Below, piece after piece: positions 50,824-59,298 of a stretch of DNA of 64,000 nucleotides (positions are counted from its first letter, which is position 1; every line of letters begins with the position of its first letter). The notes beneath the pieces were generated by a model. The model was not told the origin of the DNA, made no database searches, and saw only the letters and a program-made list of their open reading frames with translations. Source of the stretch: Prevotella sp. (GTDB lineage: Bacteria; Bacteroidota; Bacteroidia; Bacteroidales; Bacteroidaceae). The stretch lies in contig JAFZBK010000049.1 in the NCBI GenBank assembly GCA_017561825.1, positions 1 through 64,000 of the forward strand, given 5' to 3'. The position numbers and the translations under genes are program-made.

Positions 50824-51584
50824 GGTGTAAACTCTGTATGTGGGGTTTCGTCTTTACGCTCGATTAAATCAACAAGGATATTCTCACGCTCACCATTGGC
50901 GATGATGACGCGGATGCCCGACTGCGATACCTTGCTGGCAGTGGTATATTTCGAGTGCATGCCACCGCGACCGAAGGCGCTCTTCTCAGGTTGGATGTAT
51001 TCGCTGAGGTCGCGACCGGGAGCCACTTCCTTGATCAGTTCTGCATTCGGATCATCGGGATGGGTGGTAAAGATGCCATCGATGTTAGACAGAAGAATCA
51101 GCGTATCGGCTTTCATCATCTGGGCGATGAGGCCTGACAGTTCGTCGTTATCGGTGAACATCAACTCTGTGACGCTCACGGTGTCGTTTTCATTCACGAT
51201 GGGCAGCACGTCATTTTCAAGCATGACCGTCATACACGCCCTTTGGTTACGGTATTGTTCACCAGGCTGGAAGTTCTCTTTCATGGTCAATACTTGTCCT
51301 ACATGGATACCGAACTCGCGGAACAGATCATAGTAGAGACCAACGAGTTTCACCTGTCCGACAGCAGAGAACAACTGTCGCTGCTCCACAGAATCCAATG
51401 AGTGGTCAACCTTCAGTTCTCCCCGTCCGGAAGCCATGGCACCTGAGGATACGAGGATGACCTCAATATCCTGCTTACGTAGCCATGCTATCTGGTCAAC
51501 CAGTGCCGACATGCGTGTCACATCCAGCTTGCCGTCTGGACGTGTCAGGACGTTCGAACCTACCTTTATAACTATTCTTCTCAT
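50814..51584 (-). CDS. proB: Glutamate 5-kinase, short form without PUA domain
   Basis: ATP-dependent first step of proline synthesis. The 256-residue protein consists only of the amino-acid kinase domain: [14 protein letters not shown] (residues 4-17), [13 protein letters not shown] (about 45-57), [26 protein letters not shown] (in part) and [20 protein letters not shown]. The C-terminal PUA domain of the E. coli enzyme is absent, as is common in some lineages. The start overlaps the YraN stop (ATGA). Confidence 0.95.
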   Translation of the reverse strand: MRRIVIKVGSNVLTRPDGKLDVTRMSALVDQIAWLRKQDIEVILVSSGAMASGRGELKVDHSLDSVEQRQLFSAVGQVKLVGLYYDLFREFGIHVGQVLTMKENFQPGEQYRNQRACMTVMLENDVLPIVNENDTVSVTELMFTDNDELSGLIAQMMKADTLILLSNIDGIFTTHPDDPNAELIKEVAPGRDLSEYIQPEKSAFGRGGMHSKYTTASKVSQSGIRVIIANGERENILVDLIERKDETPHTEFTPCN

Positions 51585-51940
51585 AATAATGCTACATCTA
51601 TGATGTGGTCTATTTCTGGCTTGTAACCTATGTTGCCGACGATACTGATGATATCGAAGCGCACATGACTACTGAAACGGTGCGACTTGGTGTAGTGGTT
51701 GATGGCCGAAAGAAGACTCCGACGTTTTTTGTAGTCGATGGCCTCTTCGGGATTACCATACAAACGGTTGCGACGGGTCTTTACTTCTACGATGACCAGT
51801 GTGCTACCTTCCTTTGCCACGATGTCGAGATCATGATGCCCCGATTTCCAGTCGCGTTCGATAATCACATAGCCTTTCTCTTGGAGGTAAGCTGCAGCCA
51901 GGTTTTCGCCCCACTTGCCGAGTTCGTTGTGAGCAGCCAT
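51581..51940 (-). CDS. yraN: YraN family nuclease-like protein (UPF0102)
   Basis: A 119-residue single-domain protein related to Holliday-junction-resolvase-type nucleases. It shows GKWGENLAAAYLQEKGY (about 8-24), DWKSGHHDLDIVAKE, LVIVEVKTRRN (about 48-58) and FDIISI near the end; the E, D and E-x-K residues of the nuclease core are present. Its physiological role is unknown. Its start abuts the stop of the acyl-CoA synthetase gene (TAA directly before ATG), and its stop overlaps proB. Confidence 0.9.
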   Translation of the reverse strand: MAAHNELGKWGENLAAAYLQEKGYVIIERDWKSGHHDLDIVAKEGSTLVIVEVKTRRNRLYGNPEEAIDYKKRRSLLSAINHYTKSHRFSSHVRFDIISIVGNIGYKPEIDHIIDVALL

Positions 51941-53620
51941 TTACTTCTTGCTGTCCTTGTTACGAATCTCTACACGACGAATCTTACCACTGATCGTCTT
52001 GGGCAGTTCATCGACAAACTCGATAATACGGGGGTACTTATAGGGAGCCGTTTCTTTCTTAACGTGCTGCTGGAGTTCCTTGATAAGGTCTTCTCCAGCC
52101 TTATCCTTCCACTCCTTACCGAGTACGACAGTAGCTTTCACCACCATGCCGCGGATATCGTCGGGCACACCAGTGATGGCGCACTCCACAACAGCGGGAT
52201 GAGTCATCAGCGCACTCTCTACCTCAAAGGGACCGATACGGTAGCCAGACGACTTGATCACATCGTCAATACGACCCTCGAACCAATAGTAGCCGTCCTC
52301 ATCACGCCAGGCCATGTCACCTGTATGGTAGATACCATCGTGCCATGCCTCACGGGTTAACTCTTCATCGCGGTAGTAATACTTAAACAGACCGATAGGC
52401 TTGCGGTCACCTACACGTACTACAATCTCGCCCTTCTCACCATCCTCACAAGGAGTGCCGTCGGCACGGAGCAGGTCGATGTCGTATTGAGCGTTGGGGA
52501 TTCCCATGGAACCGGGCTTGGGTGTCATCCAAGGGAAGGTACCCAGAGTCATGGTGGTTTCCGTTTGTCCGAAACCCTCCATGATGTTAAGACCAATCTT
52601 CTCCTTAAGCTTGTCGAACACGGCGGGATTAAGTGCCTCGCCAGCAGTACAGCAGTATTCAAGTGAAGACAGATCGTACTTGCTCAGATCCTCGCGGATC
52701 ATGAAACGGTAGATGGTTGGCGGGGCACAGAACGATGTCACGTGGTATTTCTCAATCTGACGCAGCAACGTGTCAGCATTGAATTTCTCATGGTCGAACA
52801 CAAAGACCGTTGCACCGGCAAACCACTGTCCGTAGAACTTTCCCCATACAGCCTTTCCCCATCCCGTGTCAGCTACAGTCAGATGAAGAGAACCCTCATG
52901 CAGGTTATGCCAAAACACGCCCGTTGAGAGATGCCCCATGGCATAGAGGTAGTCGTGAGCCACCATTTTCGGCTCACCGCTGGTACCACTGGTGAAATAC
53001 ATCAGCATGGTATCATCGTTGGTGTTAACGAAGGCGGGCTTGACGAACTTCGGAGCATTCTGCCATTCGTTCTGCCAGGAGTGCCAAGGACTAGAACAAC
53101 TAGCACTACTAGTATTACTAGCTTCTTCTACCTTAATTAGCACCTTAATGGTCGGGCTCTCAGGCATAGCTGCCTCCACCTGACTCATCACGTAGGCATC
53201 ATCTACACAGATGATACCTTTCACGCTGGCGCGGGTATTGCGATAAACGATGTCGTGCTTGGTAAGCATGTGGGTCGCAGGGATGACGATGGCACCCAGC
53301 TTATGCAGGGCCAACATGACAACCCACCATTCGTAACGGCGCTTCAGAATCAGTATCACGGGGTCGTTCTTGCCGATGCCCAGTGACATCAGGTAACTGG
53401 CGGCCTGGTCGGTCTGCTCCTTCAGTTGACCGAAGGTGGTACGAATCTCCTCACCCTGATCATTTGTCCAAAGGATGGCCAGCTTTTCAGGAGCTTCAGC
53501 AGCCCATGCGTCCATCACGTCGTAGGCGAAATTGAAGTTCTCAGGGATGATGAACTCCAGGTTCTTATTATAATCTTCTACAGAAGTAAATTTTGTCTGC
53601 TTTAAAAATCTCTCAATCAT
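51941..53620 (-). CDS. AMP-forming acyl-CoA synthetase
   Basis: A 559-residue ANL-superfamily ligase that activates a carboxylic acid to an acyl-adenylate and then acyl-CoA. It has the P-loop-like YFTSGTSGEPKMV (about 218-230), CTAGEALNP, MEGFGQTETTM, the hinge YWFEGRIDDVIKSSGYRIGPFEVE (in part) and the C-terminal catalytic Lys in PKTISGKIRR. The overall pattern is that of medium-chain or acetyl-type synthetases; the substrate is not clear. Residues about 167-180 (EASNTSSASCSSPW) are encoded by a 9-bp CTAG array (53091-53121). It lies directly downstream of the XRE-cupin regulator, the usual arrangement in Bacteroidota. Confidence 0.92.
   Translation of the reverse strand: MIERFLKQTKFTSVEDYNKNLEFIIPENFNFAYDVMDAWAAEAPEKLAILWTNDQGEEIRTTFGQLKEQTDQAASYLMSLGIGKNDPVILILKRRYEWWVVMLALHKLGAIVIPATHMLTKHDIVYRNTRASVKGIICVDDAYVMSQVEAAMPESPTIKVLIKVEEASNTSSASCSSPWHSWQNEWQNAPKFVKPAFVNTNDDTMLMYFTSGTSGEPKMVAHDYLYAMGHLSTGVFWHNLHEGSLHLTVADTGWGKAVWGKFYGQWFAGATVFVFDHEKFNADTLLRQIEKYHVTSFCAPPTIYRFMIREDLSKYDLSSLEYCCTAGEALNPAVFDKLKEKIGLNIMEGFGQTETTMTLGTFPWMTPKPGSMGIPNAQYDIDLLRADGTPCEDGEKGEIVVRVGDRKPIGLFKYYYRDEELTREAWHDGIYHTGDMAWRDEDGYYWFEGRIDDVIKSSGYRIGPFEVESALMTHPAVVECAITGVPDDIRGMVVKATVVLGKEWKDKAGEDLIKELQQHVKKETAPYKYPRIIEFVDELPKTISGKIRRVEIRNKDSKK
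53091..53121 (-). repeat. 9-bp CTAG array in the acyl-CoA synthetase gene
   Basis: CTAG at 53091, 53100, 53109 and 53118, exactly 9 bp apart. On the coding strand the frame is nCT AGT nnn, encoding AS N, TS S, AS C, SS P. This is shifted by one base against the Leu-Val frame used in the lipoprotein and proA arrays. Confidence 0.92.
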
Positions 53621-53653
53621 AACTTCAATTCTTCAATTTTTCATTCTTCCATT
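53621..53653 (-). repeat. Heptad-like spacer before the synthetase gene
   Basis: 33-bp junction. On the minus strand GAATGGAAGAATGAAAAATTG and AAGAATTGAAG units have a roughly 7-bp period. Confidence 0.68.
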
Positions 53654-54211
53654 CTACTCCACCGTAAAGGCGAGGAATTTAACGGCCTTGTCGCCTACTG
53701 CCAACATGCCATGAGGCTTTGACGAATCGAAATAGATGCTGTCCCCTTCCTCAAGAATCATCGTCTTACCACCGATATACAATTCCATGGCGCCTTCAAG
53801 CACGAGGTTGAACTCCTGTCCGGGGTGTGAGTTCTTATAGATGGTACGAGCACCTGGCTTCGGCTCAACGGTAACGATGAACACATCAGCCTTGTGGTTT
53901 ACGAAGCCGCTTACCAAACTCTGGTACTTGTAGGCTTTTGTGCGCTCAACCGACATGCCTTGTCCTTTGCGTACCACGAAGTACGACTTCATATGTGGGG
54001 CCTCGGCAAACATCAGTTCCTCGGCGGAGATCCCATACTTGTGAGCGATCTTCATCAGGTTTGAGATGGTGATATCCAACTCGCCAGCCTCGATCTTTTC
54101 ATACTTCTCTGCACTGATGCCGATGGTTTCCGCCATCTCATCGATAGAGATATCGAGCACGTCACGGAGTCCGCGCAGTCGTTCACCTATTTGTTTCAGT
54201 TGTTCTTCCAT
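53654..54211 (-). CDS. XRE-family regulator with C-terminal cupin
   Basis: A 185-residue cytosolic regulator: helix-turn-helix (about 8-62, LRGLRDVLDISIDEMAETIG and ISAEKYEKIEAG) followed by a cupin_2 sensor domain (about 100-180, with HPGQEFNLVLEGAMELYIGG and SSKPHGMLAVG). Proteins of this build commonly sit beside an acyl-CoA synthetase in Bacteroidota and may sense a small molecule linked to it. It is inside the proline/arginine cluster, so it could also control proC and argD. ATG 54211 follows a heptad junction. Confidence 0.9.
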   Translation of the reverse strand: MEEQLKQIGERLRGLRDVLDISIDEMAETIGISAEKYEKIEAGELDITISNLMKIAHKYGISAEELMFAEAPHMKSYFVVRKGQGMSVERTKAYKYQSLVSGFVNHKADVFIVTVEPKPGARTIYKNSHPGQEFNLVLEGAMELYIGGKTMILEEGDSIYFDSSKPHGMLAVGDKAVKFLAFTVE

Positions 54212-54240
54212 ATTTCAATTTTCAATTATCAATTTTCAAT
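54212..54240 (-). repeat. Heptad spacer before the XRE-cupin gene
   Basis: 29-bp junction of AATTGAAAATTGATAATTG units on the minus strand with a 7-bp period, ending just before the ATG. Confidence 0.8.
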
Positions 54241-55023
54241 TTATTTCGCTCCTGCCTTCAGTCCACGGATAACGGCTGAGGTGAAGCCTGCGTGCTCCAT
54301 CTCGTTAAGCCCCTTGATGGTAACACCGCCAGGTGTGGTTACCAAGTCGATGGCAGCCTCTGGATGCATGCCACTTGCTTCTAACAGTTCAACAGCACCC
54401 TTCATGGTCTGCATCACGATCTTCTTGGCATCATCAGCCTTAAAACCTAATTCCACGCCACCTTCACTGGCAGCACGGATATAACGCATGGCGTATGCAA
54501 TACCACAACTGGCCAGTGTGGTTCCTGCGGCTAGATGCTGCTCGTCAGTGATCAGCGTGTTACCCATCTCGTTGAAGATATCTACAACGATTTGCGTATC
54601 CTTCTCAGAGGCTCCCACGGGAACGATGAAGGTCATCGAGGCCATCTCAGCAATGGCGATATTGGGGATGACAAGGAAGAGGGGAGGACAGTTCTCGCCC
54701 AGCCACTCCTTGATGCTTGCTGACGATACACCAGCAGCAATCACGATCAGCAGTTGCTTCTGAGGATCCAGTCCTGACTTGATATCTTTCAGCACATGTT
54801 CCACCAGCCAGGGCTTCACCACCACACATACCACATCGGCTGATTCGGCAGCCAGCTGGTTATCGGTGGTAACAGCCAGTCCCATCTGGGCGAACTTGTC
54901 AATCACCTTCTGTGACGGATCGGCAACGGTGATATCCTCGTTGCGGAAATACTCGCCTTTGATCAATCCTTCAACGGTGGCACCTCCCATGGCACCAGCG
55001 CCAATCACTGCAATCTTACTCAT
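54241..55023 (-). CDS. proC: Pyrroline-5-carboxylate reductase
   Basis: NAD(P)H-dependent last step of proline synthesis. The 260-residue protein has the Rossmann motif IGAGAMGGATVEGL (residues 6-19), VVKPWLVEHVL, the family region around GASEKDTQIVVDIFNEMG, and the C-terminal signature LVTTPGGVTIKGLNEME (about 228-244). It is separated from proB and proA by the regulator, the synthetase and yraN, but is on the same strand with short gaps. argD lies 25 bp upstream. Confidence 0.95.
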   Translation of the reverse strand: MSKIAVIGAGAMGGATVEGLIKGEYFRNEDITVADPSQKVIDKFAQMGLAVTTDNQLAAESADVVCVVVKPWLVEHVLKDIKSGLDPQKQLLIVIAAGVSSASIKEWLGENCPPLFLVIPNIAIAEMASMTFIVPVGASEKDTQIVVDIFNEMGNTLITDEQHLAAGTTLASCGIAYAMRYIRAASEGGVELGFKADDAKKIVMQTMKGAVELLEASGMHPEAAIDLVTTPGGVTIKGLNEMEHAGFTSAVIRGLKAGAK

Positions 55024-55048
55024 ATCTTCTGTCTCCTTCTATCTTCAT

Positions 55049-56182
55049 CTAATTCCTTAAAACTACTTTGAGCTTCTCAATGAACTCATCTGCCTCAGCC
55101 TGTGTTAGACAAAGCGGTGGCAGCAATCGTAGAATATTCGTTCCAGCACAACCTGTAAAGCAGTGCTGCTCGTAAATCAGCGGTTTCCTGATTTCCTGAT
55201 GAGGCACGTCAAGGTCGATGCCAATCATGAGGCCACGACCACGCACGTCCTTAATCCTTTCACTATTTAATTCTTTAATAGCGTTGATGAGATAATCGCC
55301 AACAACACGGGCATTATCCACCAGGTGCTCCTCTTCAAAGACATCAAGCACGGCCAACGCAGCGGCACAAGCCAGATGATTTCCACCGAACGTGGTTCCC
55401 AACTGTCCATAGACCGGTTGGAAAGCGGGTGATATCAAAACTGCTCCCATGGGGAAGCCATTTGCGATACCCTTGGCTACGGTGATGATGTCAGGACGGA
55501 TGCCCAACCATTGGTGAGCAAAGAATTTTCCGCTACGACCGTAACCACACTGGATCTCATCGCAGATCAGGATGGTGCCGTGTTTCTTGCAGGCAGCTGA
55601 CAGTCCTTGTGCGAACTCTTCTGTGGCTAGTTGAATGCCGCCCACACCTTGGATGCACTCCAGGATCACGGTGCACACATCACCCTTGGCCAGCTCAGTC
55701 TCCCACGCCTTCAGATCGTTCAGCGGCAGGTAGGTTACGTGCTTATTGGCATTGATAGGCGCAATAATCTTGGGATTGTTCGTCACCTCTACAGCCAATG
55801 ATGTACGACCATGGAATGCTTTCTCGCAAGAAAGAACACGGGTACGACCGTTGGTGAACGAAGCGAGTTTCAGCGCGTTCTCGTTCGCCTCAGCACCCGA
55901 ATTGATCAGGAACAGCTGGTAATCATCATATCCACTGATCCTGCCCAGTCGTTCTGCTAGTTCAACCTGCAGTTTGTTCACCACAGAGTTTGAATAGAAC
56001 CCGAGCTTGTTGAGCTGTTCATTCACCTTGTTGATATAATGGGGGTGAGCATGACCGATGCTAATGACCGCATGACCGCCATAGAGGTCAAGGTATTCCT
56101 GACCTTTGTCATCCCATACCTTACAACCTTTTCCCTTCACGATGTTCACATCGAACAGGGGATATACGTCAAATAGTTTCAT
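55049..56182 (-). CDS. argD: Acetyl-/succinylornithine aminotransferase
   Basis: Class-III PLP aminotransferase of acyl-ornithine synthesis. The 377-residue protein has YLDLYGGHAVISIGHAHP (about 31-48), NSGAEANENALKLA (about 93-106), DEIQCGYGRSGKFFA (about 207-221) and the PLP-lysine site TVAKGIANGFPMGAV. Together with argF' at the other end of the cluster it points to the acylated arginine route. It is the first gene of the minus-strand cluster, with a TACCTTTG box about 25 bp upstream. Confidence 0.93.
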   Translation of the reverse strand: MKLFDVYPLFDVNIVKGKGCKVWDDKGQEYLDLYGGHAVISIGHAHPHYINKVNEQLNKLGFYSNSVVNKLQVELAERLGRISGYDDYQLFLINSGAEANENALKLASFTNGRTRVLSCEKAFHGRTSLAVEVTNNPKIIAPINANKHVTYLPLNDLKAWETELAKGDVCTVILECIQGVGGIQLATEEFAQGLSAACKKHGTILICDEIQCGYGRSGKFFAHQWLGIRPDIITVAKGIANGFPMGAVLISPAFQPVYGQLGTTFGGNHLACAAALAVLDVFEEEHLVDNARVVGDYLINAIKELNSERIKDVRGRGLMIGIDLDVPHQEIRKPLIYEQHCFTGCAGTNILRLLPPLCLTQAEADEFIEKLKVVLRN

Positions 56183-56204
56183 ACCTTTGAATGATAATCG
56201 GTTG

Positions 56205-56212
56205 CAAAGGTA
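56205..56212 (-). promoter_or_regulatory. Putative -7 box for the argD-argF' cluster
   Basis: Minus-strand TACCTTTGCAACCG matches TAnnTTTG. The best TTTG upstream is at a non-ideal 14-bp distance, so the -33 box is uncertain. Confidence 0.6.
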
Positions 56213-56302
56213 CGGTAAAAAACTGACAAATCGTCACTTTCCGCTATCTTTTTGCATAAAAACGCACACAACAAGAAACATTAAACAACAATACCATAAA
56301 TA

Positions 56303-56361
56303 GTTCCAAGCATAGAAACACAATGTTTCTGGGCTTGGAACACAGTGTTTCTGGGCTTGGT
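56303..56361. repeat. Three-copy 22-bp-class array D
   Basis: GTTTCTGGGCTTGG occurs at 56325 and 56347 (22 bp apart), and an inverted, slightly changed copy (CCAAGCATAGAAAC) lies at 56306-56319. The first two units therefore also form one long hairpin (TTCCAAGC with GCTTGGAA). Read on the minus strand it lies between the 3' end of the 56392 gene and the argD promoter. Confidence 0.82.
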
Positions 56362-56391
56362 ACTATATTTATCAACCTGTTTGGTAAATAC

Positions 56392-59292
56392 TTACTTGAA
56401 TGTATATGCCTTCAATAAGATGGATCCAGTTGATGTAAGATCAAGATTGGTACTGGTTACTTCCTTTTTGGAAGACACCTGTGTTAACTCAGCAGAAGCC
56501 TCTGTAACAAGGAGTTTCTCCTGTCCGTATCCGTCCCATTCGTAGTAGTCGTATGTAGGCCAACTGGCTGAGCCATAGACTGGCACCTTGCTACATTTGA
56601 TCTTCACCTTCGTGAAATAGTTACCACTACTCAAGGTGTTGTAATTCTTTATATAAGTATGTTCATACTCTATGTCGGTTATGTCTTTGAAGGAATAGAA
56701 AGCTCCATTGTAATCTCTTTCAGACAGTTTGAATTTGAGGACATCTGTTGTTGATTCATTCTTGTTGACGACGGTTACTGAATAGCCGACATCTTCTTTT
56801 GTTACAGTGATGTTCTCTTTGGGATTCTCGAAGCTTCGGTTAAAATAGAGATTTCCAAATTTGAAACTCCGTATATTTACATAAACGGAATCGAGTAGTT
56901 CTACAACGTTACCTTGCCCAGGTTCCGGATCATCACCACCTGTTCCTGCTTGATAGACGGGCACTTTAGCTTCAACTTTCTGCCCTCCTTCTGTCTTGCC
57001 TTCCAAGAAGACATAGTCACTTCGACTGTCTTTGCTCTCGTTTTCGCTCACCGTCACCGAAATGGTCTTGTCGCTCAACTTTGCTGTGATGAACTTGGCA
57101 GTCGTGAACACCTTTATATTAGTAAGGTTAGTGTCGGTAATCTTCACGGTCTTCTTCCCACCTTTCGCATCGAACTCCAATTTATCTGGACTTAGTTTCA
57201 CAAGGGGTACTACATCCTGCTTTACTGTGACGGTCTTTTCCAGTTTGATGCTCTTGTCCTTGTTGACGGTAGTGAAAGTAATGTCGGCAGTGCGCAATGA
57301 GGAGCTTTCATTCTTGCTGATCTTCATCACGTAGTCGTTGTCTTCCCACTTCCCCGTAAACCAGGACTTGACACCCTTGCCAAAATCGGTTTTTGCGGTA
57401 GTCTCATATTTATCCTCTGTATGATCCAGGTTGTCAGTGACGGTGAAACGCTTCTCAATAGCATCGCCAGTCACTTCTATCTTGTCAGGATCGACATACA
57501 TCACTGCTGGTATGGTATAGGTCTTTGACGGTGATGCCAACAGTTCGTAGTTGAACAACGGCAGCGTAACAATGGGGTAGATGGTCAGCTCCTTACCGCC
57601 GTGGAGGTTCTTGAAGGTCTGGCTCCACTTGTTGAATGAGGCCTTCTCGCCATCGTCGCTGTACATGGTTTTGTAAAGGCTTCTCGCTGCGCGTTTGCCA
57701 CTCTTGGTATAATAGGCAGCAAAGCCCACCTTGTTTCCTAATGTCTTACGTGTCAGGGCGGCTTGAGCAGTCAAGGTGTTCTTCTCTTCATCGTAAGATA
57801 GCTTCGTGTTTGAGAACTTGGGTACCAGACCGCCCTCGAAGTCTATCGTAGCCGCCTTGGCGGGTGTAGAGAAGCTATCGTAGAGTGTCTTGGTGTATTT
57901 CAGTTCTTTGATGTTGGCCAGCTGTGCCTCGAAATCACACTTGAAGAACCGCCCGAACTTTAAAGAGCCATCGCGGTTAAGATAATCATAGAGGGCTGTA
58001 GGCTTTGCCATTAATGCTGCAGGAAGTGCTGACGGAACGGTGGCAAGCAGGTAGTCTGTCATGCTTAGCTCGGCAGCGACGGCAGCCTTCATTCCCGCAT
58101 CGAAGCGAAGGCCTATCTTGCCTATTTCTTTCTTAACCAAACTGAGGTAAAAAGCGAAATATGGACCTATCGTGGCTGACACTTCACCGCTGAGGGCAGT
58201 GGAAGCTTCAGCACCTAGTGTTTGGAAGCCAGAATCGCATCTAGGGGGGCGTTTCTCGTCGAAGAAGCTGTCGTTATACTGCACTATTAGATGACTGCTC
58301 GACACGTGCTTGCGGTGGATGTCGAGGTCCACCTTGCCAGATGCGCCAATGCTGAATCCCCCTTCCCACTCGATGGCAAACGGTGTATCGGGAATCCATT
58401 TCCATCCGTTGAGCAGATAGGTGTGTAGGTCTATTGATCCGCCCACCTCGCCAGAGAGCTTAAGATCGAACCTGGAGGTGGTCTCCACACGCTGGACAAT
58501 GTCGAGGTTCCTGTCAAATGGCCATCTGATGGCCATGAATGCGCGGATATTCACCTTGTGTGACACGGCCATGTCTATTGACCCACTGCCCTTGAACTTA
58601 TCGTAGCTGATGGCTCCGTTGCCCAGATCTTGCTTGTAGGATACTTCGGGAATCTCAAATTCTGCTATTGTTGGACTCTCCTCACCACGCTTACGGACCT
58701 TGTTACTGCCCTTGGGCGCACCTACTACCGCAGCCTTGAACACCACCTGATCGAAAAGTTCCGTCAGTTCAGGCACTTCACAGGTAACGGTGATGTTCTT
58801 TGAGCCGGTCTTTACACTTTTAACCACTCCATAGAAGCCACCGGGAAGGAAGTCGCGACTCTTGGTGGTTACGATCTTGTCACCTTTCTTGGGAACAAAC
58901 GATGACGGTGTAGTGGTTTTCAGTTTCAAAACCTTTACCGAGTCGCTGCCTATAACGTAATCCCACAGCTTACTTTCCGTGGTGTGGGCTACATCTTTCT
59001 TATAGACCGTTTCAGGAGTGACAAAAGTAACGCTGTCGATGGCACTTAGTGGAATGCGGAACACGCTGTCGAGTGCATATATCTCCTGTACCACATAGTC
59101 CTTCTGCGTCTTTCCCAAGGTATCAACCTTACTATATTCTATCCGGTCAATATCGCTGAAGAAGAAACCATGGAATCCGCCATCGTTTCGGTAGATGTAC
59201 AACGCATCTTGTTTCTGCTGAGCATTGGCGGTCTGTGCAGACAGGGTCGCAAGCATGAACGCCAATGCATATAAGGTACGTATTATTCTCAT
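56392..59292 (-). CDS. Exported BACON-type repeat protein 1
   Basis: A 966-residue secreted or surface protein of unknown function. The signal peptide ends TANAQ (about 25). An N-terminal module (about 28-105: QDALYIYRNDGG, SKVDTLGKTQKDYVVQEIYA, IPLSAIDSVTFVTP, TVYKKDV) is shared with the next gene. A large middle region (about 110-590) has no recognisable domain. BACON/Ig-like folds follow (about 600-790), including a segment ending in VTVKQDVVP, which is typical of the end of BACON domains. The final 150 residues are again unassigned. It is third in a three-gene unit with very short gaps. Confidence 0.72.
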   Translation of the reverse strand: MRIIRTLYALAFMLATLSAQTANAQQKQDALYIYRNDGGFHGFFFSDIDRIEYSKVDTLGKTQKDYVVQEIYALDSVFRIPLSAIDSVTFVTPETVYKKDVAHTTESKLWDYVIGSDSVKVLKLKTTTPSSFVPKKGDKIVTTKSRDFLPGGFYGVVKSVKTGSKNITVTCEVPELTELFDQVVFKAAVVGAPKGSNKVRKRGEESPTIAEFEIPEVSYKQDLGNGAISYDKFKGSGSIDMAVSHKVNIRAFMAIRWPFDRNLDIVQRVETTSRFDLKLSGEVGGSIDLHTYLLNGWKWIPDTPFAIEWEGGFSIGASGKVDLDIHRKHVSSSHLIVQYNDSFFDEKRPPRCDSGFQTLGAEASTALSGEVSATIGPYFAFYLSLVKKEIGKIGLRFDAGMKAAVAAELSMTDYLLATVPSALPAALMAKPTALYDYLNRDGSLKFGRFFKCDFEAQLANIKELKYTKTLYDSFSTPAKAATIDFEGGLVPKFSNTKLSYDEEKNTLTAQAALTRKTLGNKVGFAAYYTKSGKRAARSLYKTMYSDDGEKASFNKWSQTFKNLHGGKELTIYPIVTLPLFNYELLASPSKTYTIPAVMYVDPDKIEVTGDAIEKRFTVTDNLDHTEDKYETTAKTDFGKGVKSWFTGKWEDNDYVMKISKNESSSLRTADITFTTVNKDKSIKLEKTVTVKQDVVPLVKLSPDKLEFDAKGGKKTVKITDTNLTNIKVFTTAKFITAKLSDKTISVTVSENESKDSRSDYVFLEGKTEGGQKVEAKVPVYQAGTGGDDPEPGQGNVVELLDSVYVNIRSFKFGNLYFNRSFENPKENITVTKEDVGYSVTVVNKNESTTDVLKFKLSERDYNGAFYSFKDITDIEYEHTYIKNYNTLSSGNYFTKVKIKCSKVPVYGSASWPTYDYYEWDGYGQEKLLVTEASAELTQVSSKKEVTSTNLDLTSTGSILLKAYTFK

Positions 59293-59298
59293 GGCATT

